Shown: piece after piece, positions 1 through 10,020 of the stretch
Layout: the number at the start of each line of letters is the position of its first letter
Position numbering within the stretch: the stretch's first letter is position 1
NCBI GenBank assembly: GCA_015039315.1
Contig: WIDE01000125.1
Location: 24,190-88,189 of the forward strand
Direction of reading: 5' to 3'
Source: Clavulina sp. PMI_390
Lineage: Eukaryota > Basidiomycota > Agaricomycetes > Cantharellales > Hydnaceae
Length of the DNA stretch: 64,000 bases
Program-made: the position numbers and the translations under genes
The notes under the pieces: model-generated
What the model was told of the DNA's origin: nothing
Databases searched by the model: none
The model's input: the letters and a program-made list of their open reading frames with translations, nothing else

Positions 1-2314
1 GGGCGCCAAGAACGCGACATTGTGGTCAGCCTTCTCCTTATCATTCGTATCCTTGCCCTTCTTTTGTTGTAAAGCCCTCTGTACGCGCAGGCGCTCCCAA
101 CCATCCCGATACTTGTTCTTCTCCATCGCCTTGATCATATCTCCATGCCGCTTTGCGATCTTCGCTTCACGCAGCTTGCGCCCGTAGTCTGCCGCCGTGC
201 GACCCCTCCCTGGCACAAACATGACGCTGTTATGCTCAGAGGGGTGGGTGGCGTCGGTGTCCGTGTCATCAATCGAGACCAGGTCAGGCCGCTTGTTCTT
301 TTGTGGAGCGGCAGCTAGCCTCGATTTAGACGTGAAAAGCCTGGAGAGCTTGTCACCGAGGCCTTCCTCAAGGGGGCCGCATCCACACAAGGAGTAGGGG
401 ACACCAAAGCGCGATTTCCAGGCCCGCGCCGTGTAGTCATAGGCGCTGGATAGTGCACCTTCCTCGACCTTGTCGTCGTGGTCTGGTGTCCGGCGAAGGA
501 ATTGGAGGGTTTGTTCACGGTAAGCAGAACAGAGAAGCTGGTGAGTATGCCACGAGAGGTCAATATCCTACGAAGAAAGAACAAGGTTGTTGGTTTTCGG
601 CAGTGAGGGGACAAATCCGAGCACGGGTGCTTACAATGGTGGGGACGAAAAAGGCCACTGTCGAACTCATGAGATCCAGAAACGCATGGTATCTCGCGAC
701 GCTTCGGACAAGAACATGAATTGAATTCACTCGAGGGTCGTTGGAATCAGTGTTGGAAGTGAAACGGTCGTGAGCCGTCCAATCAAGATCGACCATCTTC
801 TGGATAAAATTGCCTTAGCGAAGAACCTGAGCAGATCGAGAAAATAAGAGTCCGTGGTGAGGATATCACTAGAGAAAAGAAGGACATACTGCACCAGCCA
901 GCTCGAGCGAGAAAGGGTAAACGCTCTCATAACAGGAGAAGATGCGCTTCACACTTTAATCCATACTAAGTTCAGTGGCATACGTAGCGATAGTGAGATC
1001 AGGAAGCGCACTCACTGAGGAGGTTGGGTCACCGGGAAAACCTCTGCAACTAACTGTTGAATTGGTTCCATTTTATACTCAAAACGGAGGGCCATCGAGG
1101 CAGGATCGGGGTCATCCTTCACGGTCCTAGCAAAGGACGCAAGCAATCGTTTGTTGAATTGTGATGCAAGGTTTGCATCGGGAGTGCCAGTTGGGGGACT
1201 CAGTAATGTGCCACTGTAGAAGGGTTCATAAGAGGCCAGGGATTAGACTAGCCAGGGACTAGGTTAGGCAAGAAGAGGCTTACGCGAGGAAAAAATCGCT
1301 GGGAGACTTGATCGCCCGGTCAGCATCCTCACAAAATCGCCGGACTCGCATAGCCTATTGAGCAAAGCATGTTAGCCAACGATTATTGTTACAAGAACGA
1401 GATAACCGTCCAAAAAGAGGCAGGGCGAGCCAGAAATAGCTCCCAACCTGCTGCACAGACAAGAAGGATACGAACCTCGCGATCAAAGGAGCCTTTGCAA
1501 GTCTTACATATTGCGCGAAAATCTTTCTGCGCAAAACCGGTCCCTTGGTTGGTTATCCAAGGCACCTTTGTCATCACATCGTCCGTGCACAATGGACAGC
1601 GCACTTTCACAACATCCCTCGCTTTCGTCGTGAGAGCCGCTTTGAAAGGTAAACGGGTGAGGGATTCCCAGGCTGCAACACGTGCTGGAGTAGGATAAGT
1701 GGTAACGAGGGTGATGGGGTGGAGAGACTCGGCGACCTCACGAAGAGGAAAACCTTGCAAGGGAAGAAAATTCTCCGAAACACGCAGACAGTCTTCGTAA
1801 TAGTTTCGAGGATTCTGGTGTGCACGATCATCAGATCACATGAAAGGGCAAGAGCGCACATCAAATCGTAAGGGCTACTCACCAGCAGGTAGGAGTGCCA
1901 GACCATCAGAACATCAATTGGAGGTAGCTCGTTGGGAGGTAGAGATGTTATCATTATGGGGTTAAACGTTGTAGCCCACTTGGAAAAGCGCTCAACAGCA
2001 CGGGCGATGAAAACGGCCCAAGCGGCGTCGGCATCTTTGTTTTCTGCCTCTGCAGCAGCTCTGACAGTCTCACGTAGCTTTGAAAAGGCCCCAAGGATAC
2101 GCAGGTGCCACTGCAGGTCAGAGACGGAGACGACAGGGGGATACCTCTTGCCTCCAATGGGGAATGTATCTGGGAGCGAAGTGGGATAAGGAGGCGGCGG
2201 TGCCTGGTTGTTGTAAGCATCAAGATATTCTGGAGTGGGGACGGCAGAGCCAGGTGGTGGGCTGGCAAAGTAGGAGGGTGCAGGTGCGTTCGAGGCCGAG
2301 CTGGAGACGCTCAT
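1..2314 (-). CDS. GRDP/DUF1399-type glycine-rich-domain protein, copy 1 (3' end cut by window edge)
   Basis: The protein is built from the paired tryptophan-histidine motifs typical of plant and fungal GRDP (DUF1399) proteins: 'DVLMVWHSYLL' near residue 140 and 'DIDLSWHTHQLL' further on. A cysteine-bearing segment (RCPLCTDDVM ... CKTCKGSFDRE) lies between them. The N-terminus is Pro/Ser/Ala-rich. At least six introns interrupt it, at the same places as in copy 2 (3678-6614), so the two are tandem duplicates. The last exons (the Gly-rich tail) lie outside the window. The start is odd: the ATG used by copy 2 reads ATC here, so I place the start at the next in-frame ATG, seven codons downstream. 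I saw no internal stop in the parts compared with copy 2. The biochemical role of the family is not well defined. Family assignment is fairly firm, boundaries less so. Confidence 0.75.
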
Positions 2315-3104
2315 AGCCTGAGTTGTGGTCGACAAGATTTCTTGTCGCCCTACTAGTTAATGAGAGGACCTTGTCGAGTTGGAAAACAGACAGATTTATT
2401 AATCCTCAGGCAGAGGTTCTAATCAAATCCAGACGGATGGAGAGTGTCCAAGGATAGTTCCACAGGCTTCGGCACTAGTGTTTCTGAATGCCGAATGCAG
2501 TCCACAGGGCTGACACTTTAGTTTCCATCAAACTAGCCCCCCAAGTCACCTCCTGTTGATGCATACACAAGGAGTACATCACAGTGAAAGTGACCTGATA
2601 AGCAGTCCTAAGCGCTGTCATGTTATAGCCGGCGGTAATATGTCGTTTATATTCACTGCCCTCCTTCGCTTGAGTCGGCTTGAAGCACTGGAAGAGGCTC
2701 ATGACGCTTCGCCGCATCGTTCAACCCGCAAAAGGGCTGTAAGAGCGATACGATGAGCAAACTCCCCACAGTTCCGGTCGGCTATCAAATAAAGGTATAC
2801 CTCGGCTGTCCAGCATGTCTGCTATTTTTATCGCTAGTTGGGAAGAGGAACAACAGGAGCAGTGAGACCATTCGCAATTTCTCGTTTTGTGGGGAACAAA
2901 CACAAGTTTGGTCCAAGCTCCAGAGGAAAATCAAAGGGCTCAAGGTGTCAAAGCCGAACAGCAGTTGCCTGTAGTGGTACAGCATTCGCGCCAACCCATG
3001 CCAGTGCAGATGGTAGATCCGTTGTAGTGTGTTGGTACATGTTACCATGTAAATCTGGCAACTCAGTTATTGGCGCACATCCCCTGATTCGTTGCCCTTG
3101 TAGG

Positions 3105-3410
3105 ACAGATCGGGCGCTGCGCTAAACTTTTACTGTTGACCTGCGATCACCCAGAGGATATTCAGCCGGCTAGGTGATGCAAGACCGCCCATTCTGTTAT
3201 GGGGAGAGGCTCATGGACGAGTGCTGTGTGCATATTGAGCATATGTATCATAGACTGGGGGAAGATCTTGACAAGGTAGGCTACTGTTCCCGAAAGAAGG
3301 GGGTAGAGATACAACAAGGTAGTGGATATAATGATTGGTATACTCGTACATTGAACACTCAAATGAAGGTATTGAATTGAGACAGAGCAATAGGCCTGGA
3401 TACCCTCCGT
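3105..3410 (-). pseudogene. Fragment of a 7TM receptor-like gene (decayed duplicate of 7592-9322)
   Basis: Read on the minus strand, the segment gives 'VAYLVKIFPQSMIHMLNMHTALV', which matches 'IAYFVEIFPQSVVRVLNMHAALV' of the intact 7TM gene (sixth membrane segment). The DNA around 3110-3170 matches 8025-8095, the region coding the last membrane segment and its 'TGRQ' end. Indels break the frame in the last membrane segment, and the rest of the gene is missing. It lies exactly where the duplicate of the 7TM gene is expected behind GRDP copy 1, so it is the remnant of that copy and not an independent gene. Confidence 0.75.
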
Positions 3411-3677
3411 ATTGAAGGGTTGTGGTTAGATGGCACTCGTACGAGAGATTTAAGGCGTCTTCAGTGCCTACAGCCTCGGATCTAGGTTCTTCACCCCTTG
3501 TGTTTGGGCCGACGCTTGAGGCTATATTCTTCTTCCATTCGAAATCATAGGGAAGAGTGGGCTCTTGATTTGGCATCAATCGATGAAAGCTTGAGAGGGT
3601 CTTGGCAAAGAATTATCAAGTCCGAAATGACCATTTAAGCAGCAAATGGAGAGTGTGTACAAGGGAAAGACGGTCAA

Positions 3678-6614
3678 TTAGCCACCGCACTATAAACATC
3701 ATTGATGGACGCGTTAGAAAAGGCTATGGCATGAAGCCTCAGATATTTTGAATGACTTACCCCGCCCCCACAGCCACCTCCACAACCTCCACCGCCATCT
3801 CCACCACCTCCATCTCCACCTCCTCCACCATCCCCACCTCCACTTCCACACCAACCAGCGCTGCCGCACCCACCAGCGGCACAGTTACCTCCCTCTGTTC
3901 CCTAAAAGTGAAGCGTCAGGAAACAAGCTCAGCTGATATCAGTAGCAAGAAGACCTACAGCCGCGCAGCCACCGGTGCCGCCCCCACTGCAATTTCCAGG
4001 GCCAATGAAACCACCTCCATAAGCTGCACATCCTCCAATTCCGTATCCACCGTAAGGATTGCTGAAGAACAAAGCACCGCCAACAGCATCTAGTCAGCAT
4101 AATGCATACACAGGTGCGGAAACAAAGTGGGAATTGAAGAGAGTACTCACACTCCCCAATACGGAACGGGCGTCAGGAACGCAACATCGTGGTCAGACTT
4201 CTCTTTGTCATGGATATCCTTCCCTTTCCTCTGTTGCAGCACCCTTTGTACGCGGAGGCGCTCCCACCCATCGCGATACTTGTTCTTCTCCATCGCCTTG
4301 ATCATATCTCTATGCCGCTTTGCGATCTTCGCCTCGCGCCGCTTGCGCCCATGGTCTGCTGATGTATGACCCGTATCTGGCACAAACATGACGCTGTTAT
4401 GCTCAGATGGGTGCGTTGCGTCGGCGTCCGTGTCGTCAATCGAGACCAAGTCAGGCCGCTTGTTCATCTGTGGGGCGGCAGCTAGCGTCGACTTAGACGT
4501 GAAAAGCCTGGAGAGCTTGTCACCGAGACCGTCCTCGAGTGGACCACATCCACAAACGGAGTAAGGCACGCCGAAGCGCGATTTCCAAGCGCGCGCCGTG
4601 TAGTCGTAAGCGGTAGACAATGCGCCTTCTTCGACTTTGTCGTCGTGGTCTGGCGTACGGCGAAGGTATCGGAGGGTCTGATCTCGATAAGCATGAGCGA
4701 GAAGCTGATGAGTGTGCCAGGAGAGGTCAATATCCTTGGTACAATGAACGAGGTGTTAGTTTTTTTCGCGGTAGGTGAAAGGTACGAGCATGAGTATTTA
4801 CAATGGTAGGGACGAAGAAGGCGGTCGTCGAACTCATTAGATCCAAAAACGCGTGATATCTTGCGACACTTCGGACGAGTACATGGATTGAATTTACTCG
4901 AGGGTCATTAGGATCAGCGCCGAAGGCAAAACGATCGTGAGCCGTCCAATTGAGATTGACCATCTTCTGAATAAAGTTGCCTTGGCGAAGCACCTGAGTA
5001 AATCCCGAAGATAAAAATCAGTGTTAAGATATCTCTCAACGAGAGACAGACATACCGCGCCAGCCAGCTCGAGCGAGAAAGCGTAGACGGTATCATAGCA
5101 CGAGAATATGCGTTTCACACTTCGATCGATTCACGTGAGCTTGAGAGCATGTGTAGCTATGGATTGGATGGCATATTCACCGAGGAGGCTGGGCGACCTG
5201 GAAAACCTTGGCGACCAGCTTTTGAATAGGCTCCATCTTATATCCGAAACGGAGGGCCATTCCGGCAGCATCAAGATCATTCGCGACGGCGCTAGCAAAA
5301 AACTGAGTGTGTGTAGACACACAAAATGAAATGTCAATTCTTCTCAAATGCCAAGCGGGCAGAGAGAGGCTGCACGTACCACAAGCAATCTCGTATTGAA
5401 TTTCGCTGCAAGATCTGTGTCGGGCGCGCCAGTCGGAGGACTCAATAAAGTACCACTGCCGATAATTCAGAAGGGATGTGAAAGGGCTAGAGATTAGGGC
5501 AGGCCAGCATAGTAACGGGTAAAGAAGACTTACGCGAGGAAGTTATCGCTGGGAGACTTGAGTACGCGATTAGCATCCTCGCAAAAGCGTCGGACTCGCA
5601 TCGCCTATTGAGGAGGTCAAATCGTCAACGATCATCGTTACAGGGAAGAAGGAAAATTCGGAAAGCAAGTGGGCGAGTCGACATTAACGTCCACCCTGCC
5701 GCGCGGACATGAAAGATATGATAAAAGGATAAGTGTGGCAATGAAACGAACCTCACGATCAAATGAGCGCTTGCAGGTTTTACAATTTGCTCGGAAATTC
5801 TTCTGCGCAAAACCCCTCCCATCATTGGTTATCCAGTGTACCTTCGTCATCACATCGTCATTGCACAACGGGCAGCGCACTCTCGTGACGTCCTTCGTTG
5901 ACGTCGTAAGAGCCGCATTGAACGGCAACCGTGTGAGGGTTTCCCATGCTGCGACACGGGCTGAAAGAAGATGTTTGCTGACGAGGTTGATGGGGTCAAT
6001 AGACTCCGCGACTTCACGGAGAGGGAAAGCTTTTATGGGAAGAAGATTGTCCAAAACACGCAGGCAGTCCTCATAGTAGTTTCGAGGGTTCTAGCGCACA
6101 CAATGATCAGATCATGCAGGAGGAGAGGCGGCGATTAGGAAATGCCGGGGCTGCTTACCAGCATATAGGAGTGCCAGACCATGAGCACGTCAATTGGGGG
6201 GAGCTTGTCCCGGGGTATAGACCCTGTCGATTCGGAACTCAAGGTGGTAGTCCACCTAGCAAAGCGGTCGACAGCACGAGCAATGAAAACGGCCCAAGCG
6301 GCATCCGCATCATTGTTTTCTGCCTCTGCTGCTTCTCTAACGCTCTCACGAAGCTTGGAGAAGGCTCCGAGAATACGGAGGTGCCTCTGGAGGTCAGAAA
6401 CGGTGACTACGGGATAATGTCTCTTGCCTGCGATGGGGAATGTGTCAGGGAGTGAGGTGGGATACGGTGGAGGAGGAGCCTGGCTGTTGTAAGCACCAAG
6501 ATGTTCTGGAGTGGGGACGGCAGAGCCAGGTGCTGGGTCAGCAGAGTATGCGGGGGCAGGTGCTCTCGAGGCCGAGCCATGGATGCTCATAGCCTGAGCT
6601 GTGGTCGACAACAT
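3678..6614 (-). CDS. GRDP/DUF1399-type glycine-rich-domain protein, copy 2 (complete)
   Basis: This is the complete copy. It starts at ATG 6614 (MLSTTAQAMS...) and has a Pro-rich N-terminus. Then come 'DVLMVWHSYML', a Cys-containing block (RCPLCNDDVM ... CKTCKRSFDRE), a middle region with 'NDPRVNSIHVLVRSVARYHAFLDLM', 'DIDLSWHTHQLL' and a basic Lys/Arg-rich stretch (KRRE ... KNKYRDGWERLR). The 3' part is three small exons rich in Gly and Cys. Splicing 4093 to 3963, then 3906 to about 3763, then about 3685 keeps frame and ends in CGGG-CGG-stop at 3678. The Gly-rich tail is the family's namesake. The two W-H motifs are the signature of GRDP/DUF1399 proteins. The molecular role is not established; plant members are linked to growth and stress, and a fungal role is inference. 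Confidence 0.8.
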
Positions 6615-8290
6615 CTCTTGTTGCCCTACTGGCGATATCTGATGGGTGAGAGACCTGTCGAGTCGAAAAATAGCCAGCTTTATAGGCCCTCAGGCGGAGA
6701 GCCTAAACAGGTAGAGAATAGCAAGGGTTCGGTTCCACAGGTTTACTTCGAGCACTGCTATGCATGTATGCTGGATATAGTCCACCACAACTGGCACTTT
6801 GTCTGTCTCTCACCCAACACTTACCCCCTGTCGATGCATACATAAGTTGTACACTACAACAAGAGTGACCTGATCGAGTGTCCCAAGCGTTCTCATGTTA
6901 TAGCCGCTGCCAACGAATAGTCCGCGCTCACTGCCTCCTTGAGCCTGTTTCAGCTTGAGGCACTGGCAGGAAGGTCAGCAACCCTATGACATATTCGAGC
7001 TACAAAGGGCTATAAGAGGGCTATGATGAGCAAGCTCCTCGCACTTCCGGTCGGCTATCAAAAAAAAACGTACCTTGGCTGTTCAGAGTACCTGCTACTT
7101 TTGTCGCTGTTTGGTAAGAGGGATGACAGCAGCTGCGCGATCATTTGCAATTTTGTGATAACCAGTGCTAGGTTCTTTAGGGCCTCAGGCAAAGTCAAAG
7201 GGTTCACGTCGCCGAAGCTGATTGGCCTTGAGCTGCGAGAGTACAGCTTTCGTGCTGATCCATGCCAGTGCAGCTGGTGGATCGATTATGGTCTGTTGGC
7301 ACATGTTTCGAGGTAAATCTGACAAGTGAGCAAGAGAGTTTCTGATATTCTTATTTCAAGCTCGATTTTTCATGAGGTACAGACAGTCCATTTCATTTCA
7401 ATTGTAAATAAATCAAGTAATAATGTATCGAAGGACGAGCCGACATTCGACACAAGGAAGCCCAACCGAGCTTCAAGCTATCCAGTACAGCCCAAAAAAG
7501 AATGACAAGAAATGAGGGAAATGAGTGCGCTGTCGGCTTTGGGATAGCACACATTGTGATGGGTATCGGATGGGTGGGTGGATGATGCGATTTAATGTCC
7601 GTTATCGTGGTAAGTATAGGCACCAGGTTGATACGCACCAGTGTCATAAGGGTTGGTAGTACCTGGACCAGCCGCGTATGGTGATTGGTACACTCCTGCG
7701 CCATATCCAGTCGGAGACGGAGCAGTGCCAGTCGTCGAGGAGTACACCGACGCACGATACGCGTCTGGTGAGCCCAAACCCCCACCTGCATGCTGCTCAC
7801 CAGAGTCAGAAGGCGGGACGTATCCAGGGAATGCAGGGTTGGTGTTAACCTCGTGCGCTGCCTCAGGTTGGAGGAACCCGCGCTCAAGGCTTGCGCCTCG
7901 CTGTGGCTCGTACACGCCCACATGGCTCGGGTCGACGCTGCTCGCATCAAGGCCAGCGACGTCTGCACCAGGCTTCAGCTCGTATCGTCCAACGACTCCC
8001 GACTCCTCATCGTCGTCAGACAGATCGGGCGCCGCGCTGAACCCATACTGACGGCCGGTGATCACCCAGAGCAGCACGTTCACCCAGCCGGAGGAAGCAA
8101 AGAGTACTGTTGTGAGCACTGTCCATCCTGCGGCGGGAGGAGGCTTGCCGACAAGTGCTGCGTGCATGTTGAGGACACGCACGACGGACTGGGGGAAGAT
8201 CTCAACAAAGTAGGCTATCGTCCGCGAGTAAAAGATGCAGGCAGTAGTAATAGTGATTAGCTTGCTGGAAACTCGAATCGGGATAGTGAA
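4168..8290. repeat. Segmental duplication, unit B (pairs with 1-3410)
   Basis: This is the less damaged partner of unit A: a complete GRDP gene and a complete 7TM gene in the same order and strand. The interval 6615-7591 between the two genes holds the duplicated GRDP 5' flank and the 3' flank of the 7TM gene. I see no convincing additional gene there. Long open frames antisense to the 7TM 3' exon are shadows. Confidence 0.65.
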
Positions 8291-9322
8291 ATGAGACATA
8301 CCGACGGGATACCAGATCATGACGATTGCCTGGCGGATGAGTTCGGGGTCGCGATCTGCTTCCTTCCACCAGCGCACGACAATGTACCCGTAACAGCCGA
8401 AGCAGGTTAGGCTGGCAAGCCAGAACCATCCATACTCCGTAGCAATGCCGAGATATTCATTTCGCGGGATAACGTGTCCGTTCAGCTTGGTGGGAATCCA
8501 GCACCACGGCCTATGTGCCCAAAACAGGGTAAGTCAGCTGAGATGTCCACCAGAGGGCAAGCGAGGGAGAAATGGGGTGTGAAAGTAATGGGCTGTCAGA
8601 CGCACCCAGTAGATCCATAGTAATGATCGACCGTCGTGGCGGGTATCGTGATGATGAACAGCCAAAAGACCACCACGAATGCCACCATGCCCCAGACCAC
8701 TCGTTTCGCCCGACGCATCCCATCTCCTAACATTGCCGCTGGCCAAATGGTGGGCAAGACAGTCATGATACCCAAAAACATCGTGAACAACGCGGCACCG
8801 TCGTTCGTGAGCTGCTTGAGCACAGCCTGCGCGGTACAGTAGTGGCCTTCAGTCGTGGCGCTCTGGAATGCCCAGCGGATGGACATGATATTCGCGACTG
8901 CTTGTCCGAGTTCCATGCACATGGCGAGAAGGAATAGGGCCGCGACTGGTTGGATGGGTTCGTCCGTGGGCAGGGCATTGCCAGTGCGTTGGCGATTCCA
9001 GCGTTTGATCGTTCGGATCTAAGAAAAACGTGAAGATCATGGTAGGGTTCAAGGTAGGTGAGCAGTCAGTTTGTGCATGTGCCAAATTGGTGATCAGGGG
9101 CCAGCATGATGACGAGACATACCAGGACCACGAGTAGGAGACCAGCGACGGAAATGAACGACACAAGTGCCGTTTCCGCGATAAGCTATATTGAGGGAGG
9201 TGCGAGAACACAAGGTCAGTTTTCAGGACCACAAACTCGTAACTAGCAAACCATGCACGTACCACAATGCCTGTTCGGAGGGCAAAGCTCCCATGGAACC
9301 AGGGGTAGATTTCGTAGACCAT
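7592..9322 (-). CDS. Seven-transmembrane receptor-like protein, 7TM copy 1
   Basis: Exon 1 encodes MVYEIYPWFHGSFALRTGIV. The following exons give seven hydrophobic spans, including 'LIAETALVSFISVAGLLLVV', 'PVAALFLLAMCMELGQAVANI', 'FTMFLGIMTVLPTIW', 'GMVAFVVVFWLFIITIPA', 'WFWLASLTCFGCYGYIVV', 'AYFVEIFPQSVVRVLNM' and 'TVLFASSGWVNVLLWVITGRQYGF'. After span 4 comes 'DHYYGSTG-PWCWI'; a G-x-WCWI signature in the second outer loop resembles that of cAMP-receptor-like/fungal GPCRs. The cytoplasmic tail is long, Pro/Gly/Tyr-rich and acidic after the last span. Intron positions match copies at 20864 and 28018. A plasma-membrane sensor coupled to G proteins is the natural guess; ligand unknown. Exons are confident, the GPCR label moderate. 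Confidence 0.75.
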
Positions 9323-10020
9323 TGTGTGCTCAGAGGCACCTTAGAACGGGTCAAAAAGGTCGTCTCAAGGGGATTTAACCACAGTGAAAGGCAAAGGGGT
9401 GATCCAAGCGGGGAAGGAAAGTGGAGCCATTGTGAGCAACTCAGCGCGTGCCTTATAACCTGCCAGCGGCCTGTCACCCCTGCGCGTAGGTTAAGTATAG
9501 AAACTTCTTGCTCGGGACCCGCGACAGCAAAGGCAGCTGCCTTGAGGACCAGCCACACCAACATGCACAAACAACACGCATAGATTTCCGGGAATAGAAT
9601 TTCAATTCAGTTAGGCGGTACCTGTGTAGAATTTGATATTCATCGAGCTCGAGGCGCCACCGACTTTGATAGGCGGATCCAGATAAGAACGACGCTCGCC
9701 TCGCGCAAATGATGGAGGCAGTGCATGCCAAGTTTCTACGTCATCTGCGGGGTGGGAAGACGAGTAGAGTCTATGGACGGAAACATCACTTCTGCCGCTA
9801 CCAATGACGGCTAACGGTGATTGACAAGTTGGTCCGAAAAGGGGTGTGTATAGACGGCACAATCTAAGCGGAATTGGAAATATGCCGATCGACAGGTCAC
9901 AAGATAATGATTCACTCGAAGATCCTTCGCTTGAGCCAGTCCAGCCAGTGCATGCCGCATTTCCCAACACTCCCATCACCACTGCATATGTAACTTTTGC
10001 ATCTAGTGAAATTGTCGGAA
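9323..10020. other. Intergenic, between 7TM copy 1 start and TDP1 3' end
   Basis: About 700 bp contain the upstream region of 7TM copy 1 and the 3' flank of TDP1. A long minus-strand open frame (about 9611-10066) overlaps the last TDP1 exon in another frame and has no recognisable domain; I treat it as chance. Confidence 0.5.

Larger units (their letters stand above)
1..3410. repeat. Segmental duplication, unit A (pairs with about 4168-8290)
   Basis: Base 1 aligns with about 4168, and similarity continues through the GRDP gene and its 5' flank. For example, the stretch from 'ggctatcaa' near 2782 matches that near 7055. It extends into the 3' end of a 7TM gene (3105-3410 against 8030-8290). 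Non-coding parts are clearly diverged, so the event is not recent. Between GRDP copy 1 and the 7TM fragment (2315-3105) I see only this duplicated flank and no further gene. Confidence 0.7.

Noticed and set aside
3760..3870. CCACCT-type simple repeat as a microsatellite array
   Set aside because: It is the antisense of the Gly-rich tail exon of GRDP copy 2 and keeps reading frame, so it is coding sequence.
7393..7968. 191-aa open frame (minus)
   Set aside because: Frame-shifted shadow of the 7TM copy 1 tail exon; low-complexity and without a domain.
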